DNA of 64,000 bases, taken from Cellvibrio mixtus subsp. mixtus J3-8. Its GTDB lineage: Bacteria; Pseudomonadota; Gammaproteobacteria; Pseudomonadales; Cellvibrionaceae. The first letter of the stretch is position 1; every line of letters starts with the position of its first letter. Where the stretch lies: contig NZ_KN266214.1 in assembly GCF_000766945.1 (NCBI RefSeq), positions 100,200 through 164,199 of the forward strand, read 5' to 3'. The notes below the pieces were generated by a model, which saw only the letters and a program-made list of their open reading frames with translations, searched no databases and was not told where the DNA came from. Shown piece after piece: positions 19,965-29,458 of the stretch. The translations under genes were made by a program, and so were the position numbers.

Positions 19965-20263
19965 TAATCATCCTCTTCGTCTTTCAAAATTTTTCCAGTG
20001 GTGGCATCTATTTCCAGCTCGCGCACTACCCCCTCGCGCGTGGCCAACTCTACGTCATAGATATAAATATCGTCGTCCTCCTCCAATTCCACTTCGAGCA
20101 AACTGGCGTGGGGATGACGCGCATTCACCAACGATAATAACTGCTCCAGGGGAATGATGCGGCCCTGCTCACGCAGGCGCAGGGCTTCATCTTGCGATAA
20201 ATCACGCGCATTCACACTGCCGGTGAACACCAGAAATAAAAGAACGCGCGTTACTGATTTCAT
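19964..20263 (-). CDS. periplasmic PepSY-domain protein
   Basis: 99 residues: a signal peptide cleaved after VNA, then [15 protein letters not shown] and a PepSY domain ending in TTGKIL, then an acidic tail (KDEEDD). The acidic DDD and EEDD patches could bind metal. It overlaps the response regulator start by one base. It is a paralogue of the gene at 20293, sharing the RDL-DEALRLR pattern and the C-terminal DATTG motif. It may tune or feed the signal of the linked kinase; this is inferred from position. Confidence 0.85.
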   Translation of the reverse strand: MKSVTRVLLFLVFTGSVNARDLSQDEALRLREQGRIIPLEQLLSLVNARHPHASLLEVELEEDDDIYIYDVELATREGVVRELEIDATTGKILKDEEDD

Positions 20264-20292
20264 CGCTATGCCTTGCTGTTCACCAGCGCCGG

Positions 20293-20601
20293 TTAATCAT
20301 CCCGGCGATTTTCCAACACTTCACCAGTAGCCGCATCCAGCTTCACATCCCACTCGATGCCTTGGGCATCCACAACTTCCAGTTGATAAATATAGCGGCC
20401 CAATTCGTTTTCCAGTTCAGTTTCACGAATGACGCCGCCCGGATATTTAGCCAAAGCGGCTTCATTGAGTTTTTCAAAGGATTGGATGCTACCAGAATCG
20501 CGAAGTTTCAGCGCCTCATCCGGCCCAAGATCGCGGGCATTGGCAACCAAAGCAAGGCTGGTCAGGGCTAAGCTGGAAATAATCAACGTGGTCATTTTCA
20601 T
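20293..20601 (-). CDS. periplasmic PepSY-domain protein, first in the operon
   Basis: 102 residues with a signal peptide cleaved after VANA, then RDLGPDEALKLRDSG and a PepSY fold ending in DAATGEVLENRRDD. The ATG at 20601 has GAGGA about 9 nt upstream; the in-frame ATG at 20616 has none. It is the promoter-proximal gene of the PepSY-PepSY-regulator-kinase operon, divergent from the S9 peptidase. The two PepSY genes look like a tandem duplication. Confidence 0.85.
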   Translation of the reverse strand: MKMTTLIISSLALTSLALVANARDLGPDEALKLRDSGSIQSFEKLNEAALAKYPGGVIRETELENELGRYIYQLEVVDAQGIEWDVKLDAATGEVLENRRDD

Positions 20602-20875
20602 AGTAAAAGTCCTCATTCAGGATAAATATTCAGGGCGTTAATCGTCAGTCATTGATTAACGTCGACAGGTCCAGAATAAGGGCGCCGGATTAAATGAAAC
20701 TTAATTTCGACCAAATTTGATCAGGTTGGTTGACGTCTAAAAGCCGCCTGTAGATACTGCGCGGTCTGCAGGTTTGCATTGCTTGAGAGAGGAAACCAAT
20801 TGGGCGGATTGCCCCAAGGAACCGGAAATTCAAGGAGCGACACTGCAAGGCAATCATTATCTCAAGGATCTCATT

Positions 20876-22864
20876 ATGCACCTGCCTACTCGATGTTCTA
20901 TTCGCCATTATCTTCAACGTTCATTGCGTCAAATGCTGGGCTGCCTCGCAATACTTGGCGTGGCCACATCCGCCCTGGCTAGCGATGCCCCTGCAACACA
21001 CACCCCCTTACCGCTCGATGTTTTTTATAACGATGCATTGATCGAGGATATCGAACTCTCGCCCGACGGTACGCATTTATTAGCGTTAAAAAATATTGGT
21101 GAAAACACCGTTATCATGGTGATTGAATTGGCTACCAATAAAGCGTTTTATCCCGTTAAAACGGATAACAAACAATTCAAGTTTAATTGGGTGCGCTGGG
21201 CTAATAATGATCGCCTGGTGATGAGTTTGCGTTTTGATAGCCGTACCTTTAACGGCGTGAAATATATGCAAACACGTTTGCTGGCTACCGATGCAAAACA
21301 ACAATCCAAAATGATTACGCTGGTAAAAGCGGATGACAATGCCGATGGCTGGATCAGCCAATTCCAGGACAACATTATCAGCATGACACCGGATGATCCC
21401 GACCATGTGCTTATCAGTGTTGATCGCGAAGTCCCTTTTCACCAAACCGTTTATAAAGCCAATGTCTACACCGGTAAATTAACCCGCGTAAAAAAACACG
21501 CCGCCAGTGTGCGCTCATGGTATGCAGATCACGCGGGCAATGTGCGCGTTGGTGAACATTACGACGATAAAAAACGCAAAGTCACTTACAAGGTACTCGA
21601 CCCCAATACCAATGAATGGAATGTTGCCTGGGAATACATAGTGTTTGATGAACCGGAAATTCACATCGCCGGTTTTGGCCATAACCCGAATGAATTATTT
21701 ATTTTTGCGGACCATGAAGGCCGCCAGGCGTTGTTTAAAGCAGACCTTGCAAAAGCCGGTTACCCGAAGGAATTGGTGTTGAGCGATCCGGATTATGATG
21801 TAAATGGTCGCCTGATTTATTCCGATGCACACAAAGAAGTTGTCGGTATTTACTACACCGACGGCAGCGCCAAAAGCATTTTCTGGAACAAGGAATTCAG
21901 AGCATTCCAGGGCGGTTTGGATAAAGTCATGCCCGATACGACTAATTACATTGCCAGCATGAGCGCCGATGCACGCAAATATATTTTGTACACTACCAAC
22001 AGCACCAATCCCGGTACTTATTATTACGGCGATCGCGACGCGAAAACCTTAAGCTATCTCGCCAGTGCTTATCCCGATTTAAAAGAGAATGTATTAATCG
22101 AAAAAGAGTCGCGCCATTTTAAAGCGCGCGACGGTTTGGACCTGGAAGGATTTTTATCCTTGCCTAAAAATTTTTCTAATAAACCTACAGCAGCAATTAT
22201 TCTTCCACACGGCGGCCCGATGAGTGAGGATGGAAAGGATTTTGATATGTTTTCCACGTTTATGGCCAACCGCGGTTACGTCGTTTTCCAGCCAAATTTT
22301 CGCGGCTCTTCCGGGTACGGCCACGACTTTATGATGCAAGCTGTCGGTGGTTACGGTTTGGAAATGCAGGATGACCTTGAAGATTCGGTAAAATATTTAA
22401 TCGACCAGAAAATTGCTGATCCAAAACGCGTGTGCATTGTCGGTGCAAGTTATGGTGGTTATGCTGCATTAATGGGCGTTGCCAAAACGCCGGATTTATT
22501 CCAATGTGCAGTTAGTTTTGCCGGTATGTCAGACCTGGTAAAAATGAGCAACAACTTCCGCTATTTCACCAACAAAAATACCGCGCGCAAACAATTTGGT
22601 GAAGATAAAGGCCAACTCAAGGAAACATCACCGGTGCGCCTGGTTGAACGAATTAAAGCACCAGTACTTTTAATTCACGGCAAAGATGATGTATCTGTTC
22701 CTGTTGAACAAAGCCGGATTATGGCCAGCGCACTTAAAAGTGAAGGTAAAGCCTATGAGTACATCGAGCTGGAAGATGGAACTCATCACCTGGATTATTT
22801 GCCCCATCGCAAACAAACATTTGAAGCGATAGATAAATTCCTTACTAAATACTTGCCACTATAG
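20876..22864 (+). CDS. S9 family serine peptidase (acylaminoacyl/dipeptidyl peptidase type)
   Basis: A 662-residue secreted peptidase. The signal peptide is about 34 residues long. A beta-propeller-like region (about 50-400) is followed by an alpha/beta-hydrolase domain with nucleophile Ser525 in GASYGGYAA, the acid in HGKDDVSVP (about 604) and His in DGTHHLD (about 636). Such enzymes cut short peptides or blocked N-termini in the periplasm. The ATG at 20876 has AAGGA 8 nt upstream; the frame is open to 20774. It has its own terminator. Confidence 0.9.
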   Translation: MHLPTRCSIRHYLQRSLRQMLGCLAILGVATSALASDAPATHTPLPLDVFYNDALIEDIELSPDGTHLLALKNIGENTVIMVIELATNKAFYPVKTDNKQFKFNWVRWANNDRLVMSLRFDSRTFNGVKYMQTRLLATDAKQQSKMITLVKADDNADGWISQFQDNIISMTPDDPDHVLISVDREVPFHQTVYKANVYTGKLTRVKKHAASVRSWYADHAGNVRVGEHYDDKKRKVTYKVLDPNTNEWNVAWEYIVFDEPEIHIAGFGHNPNELFIFADHEGRQALFKADLAKAGYPKELVLSDPDYDVNGRLIYSDAHKEVVGIYYTDGSAKSIFWNKEFRAFQGGLDKVMPDTTNYIASMSADARKYILYTTNSTNPGTYYYGDRDAKTLSYLASAYPDLKENVLIEKESRHFKARDGLDLEGFLSLPKNFSNKPTAAIILPHGGPMSEDGKDFDMFSTFMANRGYVVFQPNFRGSSGYGHDFMMQAVGGYGLEMQDDLEDSVKYLIDQKIADPKRVCIVGASYGGYAALMGVAKTPDLFQCAVSFAGMSDLVKMSNNFRYFTNKNTARKQFGEDKGQLKETSPVRLVERIKAPVLLIHGKDDVSVPVEQSRIMASALKSEGKAYEYIELEDGTHHLDYLPHRKQTFEAIDKFLTKYLPL

Positions 22865-22896
22865 AAGGGCAAATTATTTTGTAAATTTTTCAATTT

Positions 22897-22925
22897 CAGT
22901 GCTCCACGAGGGGCACTGCATTTTT
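22897..22925 (+). terminator. rho-independent terminator
   Basis: CAGTGCTCC pairs with GGGGCACTG (one G-U pair) around a 4-nt loop, followed by CATTTTT. It closes the peptidase gene and argues against starting the next gene at 22899. Confidence 0.8.
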
Positions 22926-23066
22926 ATGCGTCATCTCAAGCAAGTATTTACTCATTTTTTCACAAAACTGAACAAAGTTTCACAACTTTATGAACTGCAC
23001 ATTTTTATACTTGTCTCCTGTGTCTCTAAGGACTCGCTCGCACTCCAAGCAAGGTGGTATCTGCTT

Positions 23067-24092
23067 ATGAACCCTGAACTCCGTTTGCCCGTCACCAGCC
23101 ATTTTCCCGCGCAGGACTTAACGCGCGTTTCTGTTTCACGTCCGTTGCGGCTGATCCATTTTATTGCTGATGATTCGCAAGTATTACAGCCCTCAGTACT
23201 GGAACTGGTTCGTTCGGCCGACAATGCACCGGGGTTCACGGCGATGCTGGTATTGGATAAAGCATTCAATAACAAACCCCATGTGATGGGGGATACTGAC
23301 GAGATTTCCTTCAAGCAACTGGACAGTTGGTCGACCATTGGCCGCACCTATGAATTTTATCGCCTTTGCCGCGATTACCAGCCGGATGCGGTATTCATCC
23401 ACAGCGAACAAAACATCAGTTGGTGCCGCTACGCCAGCTTGCACGCCGGTGCGCAAGTCATCCATATCAATGAGCAATTACGCCAGCAAATACCCTACGG
23501 TATTGATATGGATCATTTCAGCAAGGCAGATGAAGTTCCACTGGGGTTACGCATTCCCGGCATCATCATGCCGAGTGGCTTTAACGATCAATTTCATTTG
23601 CAATTAATTCGTGCACTCGCGTGTTTGCGTGAAAAACGTTTATACCCGCGGGTATTCCTAACCGGCCCCGGCACACACCAGGCACAAGAATCTGCTCAAC
23701 AATTGGGTAAAGCCCTTGGCCTGGATAATCAATTGCGTATTGCCACACATTGCGGCAACTTGCCATTTCTATTAATGCATCACCAACTTTCTGTTATTGG
23801 CAATCCGGATAAAAACCCCCTCCTGGTGGCCCAGTCAATGGCGGCGGGTTGCGCCACGCTGGGAATCACCCCCGATAACACACCATCGTTAATCCAGCAT
23901 GACAATGACGGAATTTTATTTGCAAGTGACTCACCGGAATTGCTTGCAGAGAAACTGGAAAATTTGTTAAAAAATACCGGCTATGCGCAACAACTAGCGC
24001 GTCAGGCGCGCCTGCGAGCACAAGAAAATTTTTCTTTGCCTCACATGCACAAAGCCTATACGGAAATGTATCTTACTGTTACCGGAACATAA
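23067..24092 (+). CDS. glycosyltransferase, GT4-like
   Basis: 341 residues. The C-terminal half carries the GT-B pattern MAAGCATLGITPDNTPSLI and NDGILF, with the acidic donor-sugar position replaced by Asp/Asn-rich residues; ALACLREKRLYPRVFLTGPG resembles the inter-domain strand. The N-terminal half has weak similarity, so the substrate is open. Start ATG 23067 has AAGGTGG 9 nt upstream; a terminator lies between the longer frame start and this one. A GT2 gene follows after 10 nt, suggesting a two-gene unit for surface glycan (lipopolysaccharide core or capsule). Confidence 0.75.
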   Translation: MNPELRLPVTSHFPAQDLTRVSVSRPLRLIHFIADDSQVLQPSVLELVRSADNAPGFTAMLVLDKAFNNKPHVMGDTDEISFKQLDSWSTIGRTYEFYRLCRDYQPDAVFIHSEQNISWCRYASLHAGAQVIHINEQLRQQIPYGIDMDHFSKADEVPLGLRIPGIIMPSGFNDQFHLQLIRALACLREKRLYPRVFLTGPGTHQAQESAQQLGKALGLDNQLRIATHCGNLPFLLMHHQLSVIGNPDKNPLLVAQSMAAGCATLGITPDNTPSLIQHDNDGILFASDSPELLAEKLENLLKNTGYAQQLARQARLRAQENFSLPHMHKAYTEMYLTVTGT

Positions 24093-24102
24093 TGACTTTT
24101 AT

Positions 24103-25092
24103 ATGCGTACCTATAGGCCCTGGCTGAGTATTCTAATCCCGGTTTACAATGTCTCTGCCTATTTAGTGGAATGCCTTGAATCCATAGTGTTACAAACAAT
24201 TCCCGGAATAGAAATCATCACGCTGGATGATTGCTCCACGGATAATTCACTCACCATACTGCAAGATTTCGCAAAAAACTCCCTGGTTCCTATCCGCATT
24301 TTGCAACATGCCCATAATCGCGGCTTGAGCGCAGCGCGCAATACCTTGCTTGATGCCGCGCAAGGGGATTATGTGTGGTTCATCGATTCCGATGACAAAT
24401 TAAATGACGATGCCATCCAATCCCTACACGCCTTGGTTCGCCAGCACCATCCCGATCTGGTGCTCTGTGATTACCGCGTATTGCGCAGCCAACACCGGTT
24501 AAAACACTATTCCCGCGATGAGCGCCATATCACCACTTTTCCAGGGACCAGCGGAGTGTTGATGACCGACCCGATTAAATTATTTGAAGGCATCTATCAA
24601 AAACGAAAATTACATATCTGGTCGAAAATTTCGCGCCGTGAACTCTGGGGAGATGATTTACGTTTTCCCGAAGGGCGCATAATGGAAGATGTTGTAGTAA
24701 CACCGCGCTTATGTTTGCGTGTAAAAAATTATATTTATGCACAACAGCCTTGGGTTATTTATCGCCAGCGCGAAGGCAGCATCCTCTCCAGGCCTAACCA
24801 GAAAAAAATTGATGATATGTCGATTGCATCTACTGGTGTATTAGCGTTGTGGTTAGAGAAATACCCGCATCTTTCCGCGGATGCACGCTTCTCGTTTGCA
24901 CACTTTTGTGTACGCACGCATATTTTTGTCAGTAAGGAATTACGCACAATATCCAATAACAAAAGGCCGGATATGAGCACTTATCGCCAGCATTTTCTCA
25001 GCCATATCCAATGGGATAAACCGCGCATGTGTTGGGAATATATCAAACGCGGTTGGGTACTGAAGTTGCGGCGCTTTTTGCTCGAGTATTGA
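24103..25092 (+). CDS. glycosyltransferase family 2
   Basis: 329 residues with a GT-A fold: LSILIPVYNVSAYL at the start, DDCSTDNS, NRGLSAARN, and the catalytic metal motif DSDD (WFIDSDDKL) near residue 90. It transfers a sugar from a nucleotide sugar to a growing surface glycan at the inner face of the membrane. The C-terminal 100 residues are basic (KRGWVLKLRRF), fitting peripheral membrane binding. It is paired with the GT4-like gene. Confidence 0.9.
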   Translation: MRTYRPWLSILIPVYNVSAYLVECLESIVLQTIPGIEIITLDDCSTDNSLTILQDFAKNSLVPIRILQHAHNRGLSAARNTLLDAAQGDYVWFIDSDDKLNDDAIQSLHALVRQHHPDLVLCDYRVLRSQHRLKHYSRDERHITTFPGTSGVLMTDPIKLFEGIYQKRKLHIWSKISRRELWGDDLRFPEGRIMEDVVVTPRLCLRVKNYIYAQQPWVIYRQREGSILSRPNQKKIDDMSIASTGVLALWLEKYPHLSADARFSFAHFCVRTHIFVSKELRTISNNKRPDMSTYRQHFLSHIQWDKPRMCWEYIKRGWVLKLRRFLLEY

Positions 25093-25112
25093 TTGCGACC
25101 TCCTTGTCGCAA
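25093..25112. terminator. hairpin between convergent genes
   Basis: TTGCGAC and GTCGCAA form a 7-bp stem with a 6-nt loop, directly after the GT2 stop codon and 8 nt beyond the SDR stop. The T tract is short (GTATTTC). Confidence 0.55.
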
Positions 25113-25120
25113 GTATTTCA

Positions 25121-25876
25121 CTACAGCATCATGCCACCGGAAATTTCAATGCGCTGGGCATTAATCCAGCGATTACTCTCCGACAATAGCGCGGCAATGG
25201 CAGGGCCAATATCATCAGGCACGCCCACACGCCCCAACGCCGTATAGGAAGCAATTTGCTGATTGAGTTGCTCATTATCGCGCACGGCGCCACCGCCAAA
25301 ATCAGTTTCAATCGCACCGGGCGCTACCACATTCACCGCAATACCGCGCGCACCCAATTCTTTAGCCATGTAACGGCTTAACACTTCAATGCCACCTTTC
25401 ATCGTTGCGTAAGCGGCATAACCCGGATAACAAAAGCGCGCGAGGCCAGTAGAAATATTCACAATACGACCACCATTTTTTATCAACGGCAATAACGTTT
25501 GTGTAAAGAAAAATGTTCCCTTAAGGTGGATATTCATTAACAAATCAAATTGTTCTTCGGTGGTTTCTGCAAAACTCGCATGGACGCCGATGCCGGCATT
25601 GTTAATGAGAAAATCAAAATCCGCGCGCCGCCATTGGCTCTCCAATATGGCTGCCAATTCTCCGGCAAACGTCGCAAAACCTTTACTGTGGCCGACATCC
25701 AACTGCAAAGCCACGGCTTTTGTACCCAATGCCTGCACTTCAGCAACTACGGCCTCAGCCTCCGCCCGTTTGCTGTTGTAGGTGAGGACAACATCCACAC
25801 CTTGCTTCGCCAATGCCAACACAGTGTTTTTACCCAAACCGCGGCTACCACCGGTCACTAATGCAATTTTGCTCAT
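25121..25876 (-). CDS. short-chain dehydrogenase/reductase
   Basis: 251-residue classical SDR. NAD(P)-binding TGGSRGLG at residues 8-15, NNAG near 90, catalytic Tyr and Lys in YATMK, and PGAIETDF after it. The basic residue in GGSRG and TYNSKR suggests NADPH preference. The substrate is unknown; the sequence resembles 3-oxoacyl-ACP-reductase-like oxidoreductases of secondary metabolism. It is divergent from a LysR regulator that probably controls it. Confidence 0.9.
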   Translation of the reverse strand: MSKIALVTGGSRGLGKNTVLALAKQGVDVVLTYNSKRAEAEAVVAEVQALGTKAVALQLDVGHSKGFATFAGELAAILESQWRRADFDFLINNAGIGVHASFAETTEEQFDLLMNIHLKGTFFFTQTLLPLIKNGGRIVNISTGLARFCYPGYAAYATMKGGIEVLSRYMAKELGARGIAVNVVAPGAIETDFGGGAVRDNEQLNQQIASYTALGRVGVPDDIGPAIAALLSESNRWINAQRIEISGGMML

Positions 25877-25905
25877 AACTACCTCACTGATTGGTTAAAA
25901 GGGCT

Positions 25906-25979
25906 ATCGAAAAAAGAACTGCTGGAAAAACTACCAAACTTGTTAATGGAGCCAGTCTATTACTCGCTTATTTTTCGAT
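25906..25979. promoter_or_regulatory. inverted repeat in the SDR/LysR divergent promoter
   Basis: ATCGAAAAA (25906-25914) is repeated in inverse as TTTTTCGAT (25971-25979), 56 bp apart, in the 158-bp region between the divergent genes. It is a candidate binding site for the LysR protein, though spacing is wider than the usual T-N11-A box. Confidence 0.35.
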
Positions 25980-26034
25980 AAATCCACAAACAATGATTAG
26001 ACTGTTCACATAATCCGAACAATAGGCGGTGATG

Positions 26035-26934
26035 ATGAACCGATTGGATGCCATGCAGATCTTTGTGCGAGTAGCCGAACTCGCCAGCTTTACAAAAGCC
26101 GCTGATAGCCTTGGGCTGCCCAAAGCCAGCATTTCCACTAGCGTGCAGCAGTTGGAAAGCCTGCTGGGCACACGCCTGTTGCATCGCACAACACGGCGCG
26201 TACAACTCACACTGGATGGCCAGATTTTTTACGAGCGCAGCAAGGATTTGCTGGCTGACGTTGAGGAGCTGGAAGGCTTGTTCCAACAGGGTGCCAGTAA
26301 TCTCACGGGCCGTTTGCGCATCGATATGCCCAGCGGTATGGCCAAAAATCGCATCCTGCCGCGCCTGCCGGAATTGTTGGCGAGGCACCCCCAATTACAA
26401 TTGGAAATCAGCAGCACCGATCGCCGCGTCGATGTGATTCGGGAAGGATTTGATTGTGTGATTCGCGTCGGCAAGCTCAGTGATTCATCGCTAATAGCGC
26501 GGCCACTGGGCAAACTGGAATTGTTAAATTGCGTGAGCCCGGCTTACATCGCCCTTCATGGTAAACCGCACACTCTGGAAGAGTTATCACATCACCATCT
26601 GGTGCATTACGTCACTACATTGGGTGCAAAGTCGGCAGGATTTGAGTATCTCCGCGATAATGAACCTATATTGATTCCCATGAATGGCAACATCACGGTT
26701 AATAATTCCGATGCTTACAGCGCTGCCTGCCTCGCCGGTTTTGGGATCGCGCAAATTCCGCGCATCGGCGCACAGGAATATATTGCGCAAGGAAACTTAA
26801 TTGAAATCCTGCCAGAGTTTCGCGCTGAACCTATGCCGGTTTCATTGCTTTATCCCAACCGCCGCAATTTATCGCGGCGCGTGCAAGTGTTTATGGATTG
26901 GGTGAGCGAACAACTTAACGATTACACCGATTGA
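26035..26934 (+). CDS. LysR-family transcriptional regulator
   Basis: 299 residues. N-terminal winged helix with AELASFTKAADSLGLPKASISTSVQQLE (helix-turn-helix at about 15-40) and RTTRRVQLT; C-terminal effector domain. It belongs to the branch with LTGRLRIDMPSGMA, which commonly controls a divergent SDR or oxidoreductase. GTG 26029, ATG 26032 and ATG 26035 are all in frame; AGGCGG at 26024-26029 favours the last. Divergent from the SDR gene. Confidence 0.9.
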   Translation: MNRLDAMQIFVRVAELASFTKAADSLGLPKASISTSVQQLESLLGTRLLHRTTRRVQLTLDGQIFYERSKDLLADVEELEGLFQQGASNLTGRLRIDMPSGMAKNRILPRLPELLARHPQLQLEISSTDRRVDVIREGFDCVIRVGKLSDSSLIARPLGKLELLNCVSPAYIALHGKPHTLEELSHHHLVHYVTTLGAKSAGFEYLRDNEPILIPMNGNITVNNSDAYSAACLAGFGIAQIPRIGAQEYIAQGNLIEILPEFRAEPMPVSLLYPNRRNLSRRVQVFMDWVSEQLNDYTD

Positions 26935-26949
26935 TATCCGGGTTTATAT

Positions 26950-27729
26950 ATGGCAATTACGTCCTGTCCCAAATGCAAATATCACCGGCAAATGCAGGAT
27001 GAACAGGTGCATCCTGATATTTGCCCGCGCTGTGGAATTGCCTACAGCAAATTTCTTGCGCGCCGGGAAGCACAACATCCAGCGGAAGGAAACTTTACTG
27101 CAGAACCGGATATTGAAATCGAAGTATCGCCGTCACTTCGCCAGCAATTGCTTGCTGCATTGTTTGCGGTGCCTGAAAAAACCAGTAAAGAAAGTTTTTA
27201 TGCGCACGCATTATTGCTCTGCGCTTTCTCAGTGTGGGGGTTTTATTTCATTAGCAGCGGCGTCAATTGGGAAATCATCGGCAGCTCTTTCATGCACAAT
27301 ATCAATCTGCCTTTTCATGAATTCGGCCATATTTTATTTATGCCATTCGGCGAATTTATGATGATCCTCGGCGGCAGTTTATTTCAGGTTTTATTACCGT
27401 TTGTATTAACGCTAGTTTTTGTTTTCAAACAAAAGGACACCTTCGCCGGTAGTATTACCCTTTGGTGGTGCGGCCAAAGTTTTATCGATGTTTCACCGTA
27501 TATTGCTGATGCCGAATATCGCGCATTACCATTAGTAGGCGGTAGTGGTGAAGAGTCCCATGATTGGGGAAATTTATTAACGATGATGAATGCACTGGAG
27601 TATACCCGCGCAATCGCCAACGCGAGTTTTGTTGTAGGAACATTGATTATTATGGTGGCGATTTTATGGGGCGGATGGATTCTCAAATTGCAGAAAAAAA
27701 ATTTGGTTTCAATGTACGATCAAACATAA
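26950..27729 (+). CDS. membrane protein with N-terminal zinc ribbon and HExxH motif
   Basis: 259 residues. CPKC (6-9) and CPRC (25-28) form a CxxC-x15-CxxC zinc ribbon. After a linker come about four or five hydrophobic helices. The first helix pair is followed by PFHEFGHILF, an HExxH zinc-protease motif near residues 122-126, inside a membrane segment, and FIDVSPYIADA supplies possible further ligands. This resembles M50-type intramembrane metallopeptidases, but the family's usual third-ligand motif is not obvious. So it is a candidate membrane protease or an inactive relative. It lies 15 nt after the LysR gene. Confidence 0.7.
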   Translation: MAITSCPKCKYHRQMQDEQVHPDICPRCGIAYSKFLARREAQHPAEGNFTAEPDIEIEVSPSLRQQLLAALFAVPEKTSKESFYAHALLLCAFSVWGFYFISSGVNWEIIGSSFMHNINLPFHEFGHILFMPFGEFMMILGGSLFQVLLPFVLTLVFVFKQKDTFAGSITLWWCGQSFIDVSPYIADAEYRALPLVGGSGEESHDWGNLLTMMNALEYTRAIANASFVVGTLIIMVAILWGGWILKLQKKNLVSMYDQT

Positions 27730-27731
27730 TT

Positions 27732-27749
27732 GGCGAGGAATTCCTCGCC
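27732..27749. terminator. hairpin between convergent genes
   Basis: GGCGAGG and CCTCGCC form a perfect 7-bp stem with an AATT loop, 3 nt after the membrane protein stop and 24 nt from the halogenase stop. There is no T tract. Confidence 0.45.
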
Positions 27750-27773
27750 GTTGTGCGCGGATTTACGTATTGA

Positions 27774-29285
27774 TTAGCCCACGGGTCTACCCCAGACATC
27801 TACCCGCGCCGGACAATATTGCTCAAGGAACTCCTGATGGCCAGGCATGGTTGCCACGGCGTTTTTAACGCCGGTTTTGAAGTTGTTGAGGAATGCTTGC
27901 AGGCGCTCATCATCCATAGCATCAGCGGCACCATGGTAATGGCGTGGCATCACGCGCTGCCCCAGTAACACATGCACCCAGGAATCCAACCGGAACAACC
28001 CGCCGGTGTTGGAAATTACATGGCCCACGTCCTTGAATAGCTGGATGCGATGTCGCAGGGATTCCGGTAGCTCCATATTTTTGCAGTAGCGCCAGAAGGG
28101 CGTGTCTTGCCGCTCCGTGGTGTTGTAGTGCAGTACGATAAAATCGCGGATTTCCTCAATTTCCTCCCGGGTTTCCTTGTTGAACTGGTCAACCAGGGAT
28201 TGCTCTATGCCGTTAAACGGAAAGAGTTGCAGCAGGCGCGCAGCGGTCGTCATGATGACGTGGATGCTGGTGGCCTCAAGCGGCTCCACAAAACCGGCAG
28301 CCAGGCCAATGGCCACGCAGTTCTTGTTCCAGGCTTTGCGGCGGCGCCCGGTGCGAACCTTAACCGTCCAGGGATCGCGTGTTTTCTTACCGGGTACCGC
28401 AGCCAGCAACTGGCTGGTGGCTTCATCCACCGACATATAACGGCTGCAAAAAACATAGCCGTTACCAGAGCGATGCTGCAAAGGAATGTTCCAACGCCAG
28501 CCGGCATCATGGGCGATGGCGCTGGTGTAGGGCTGTACCGGGCCGACGTTTTCCGATTGCACCGCCACCGCCGTATCGCACGCTAACCAATGGGACCAGT
28601 CTTCAAAACCGGTATGCAGGGTTTGCTCAATGAGCAGCCCACGAAAGCCTGTGCAGTCAATAAACAGATCGCCTTCAATCACTTCACCGGAGGCCAGGCC
28701 CAGGGATTGGATATAACCCGAATCAGGGTGCTGGTTAATGTGTTCTATCTTGCCCTCAACGCGCTTGACGCCGTAGCTCTCGGCTATCTTGCGCAGAAAT
28801 TTTGCATAGAGGGCTGCATCTATGTGGTAGGCAAAGTTGAGTTTGGAATCGGGGCGGGTGAAAAATTTGTTCTGATGTGCGGCCAACCACTCTACACAGT
28901 ATTCACCCAACTCATCTTTAAGGCCTATTTGCTGACTGCGCAGCCAGAAATGATGAAATTCACAGGTCCAGGACGGCTGGCCGGTAACGCCGAAAGGATG
29001 GATGTACTTGTCACCTTTAAGGCCCCAATTTTCAAACCAGATGCCCAGCTTGAAGGTAGCCGCCGTTTCGCGCATGAATTCCTGCTCATCAATACCCATG
29101 ATTTTATTAAAGGCGCGCATGGGTGGCACGGTGGATTCACCTACGCCTACGGTGCCTATCTCTTCCGACTCAACCAGGGTGATATCGAGCACCTTGCCCA
29201 ACTGACGGGACATCAGCGCCGCCGTTACCCAACCCGAAGTACCGCCACCGGCAATGACCACCCGTTTGATCTTATTTTTATTCAT
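27774..29285 (-). CDS. flavin-dependent tryptophan halogenase family protein
   Basis: 503 residues of the tryptophan-halogenase family. FAD-binding GGGTSGW lies at 13-19 and GVGESTVPP near 47. The catalytic Lys is Lys79 (ATFKLGIW), the same number as in PrnA; WRWNIP (263-268) is the halogenase-specific WxWxIP motif; and Glu337 in VEPLEATS matches the catalytic Glu. So halogenation with FADH2, O2 and halide is chemically plausible. The substrate may not be free tryptophan: many relatives in polysaccharide degraders are of unknown use. No flavin reductase is adjacent. AAGGAG precedes the start. Confidence 0.88.
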   Translation of the reverse strand: MNKNKIKRVVIAGGGTSGWVTAALMSRQLGKVLDITLVESEEIGTVGVGESTVPPMRAFNKIMGIDEQEFMRETAATFKLGIWFENWGLKGDKYIHPFGVTGQPSWTCEFHHFWLRSQQIGLKDELGEYCVEWLAAHQNKFFTRPDSKLNFAYHIDAALYAKFLRKIAESYGVKRVEGKIEHINQHPDSGYIQSLGLASGEVIEGDLFIDCTGFRGLLIEQTLHTGFEDWSHWLACDTAVAVQSENVGPVQPYTSAIAHDAGWRWNIPLQHRSGNGYVFCSRYMSVDEATSQLLAAVPGKKTRDPWTVKVRTGRRRKAWNKNCVAIGLAAGFVEPLEATSIHVIMTTAARLLQLFPFNGIEQSLVDQFNKETREEIEEIRDFIVLHYNTTERQDTPFWRYCKNMELPESLRHRIQLFKDVGHVISNTGGLFRLDSWVHVLLGQRVMPRHYHGAADAMDDERLQAFLNNFKTGVKNAVATMPGHQEFLEQYCPARVDVWGRPVG

Positions 29286-29458
29286 CGCTGCTCCTTTTTT
29301 ATTGTTTGCGTGGGGCCACGCACGCCTTTGTTATGCCAGCCACCTATTGGCAGGCTGGAAAACTAAAGGCGCGAATTCTAGGAGCAAAGAAAAAAGCGCT
29401 TCAACAAACCTATGATCAATTTAAACTATGGATCTTAAGGATCACCGCAATAACCGGA

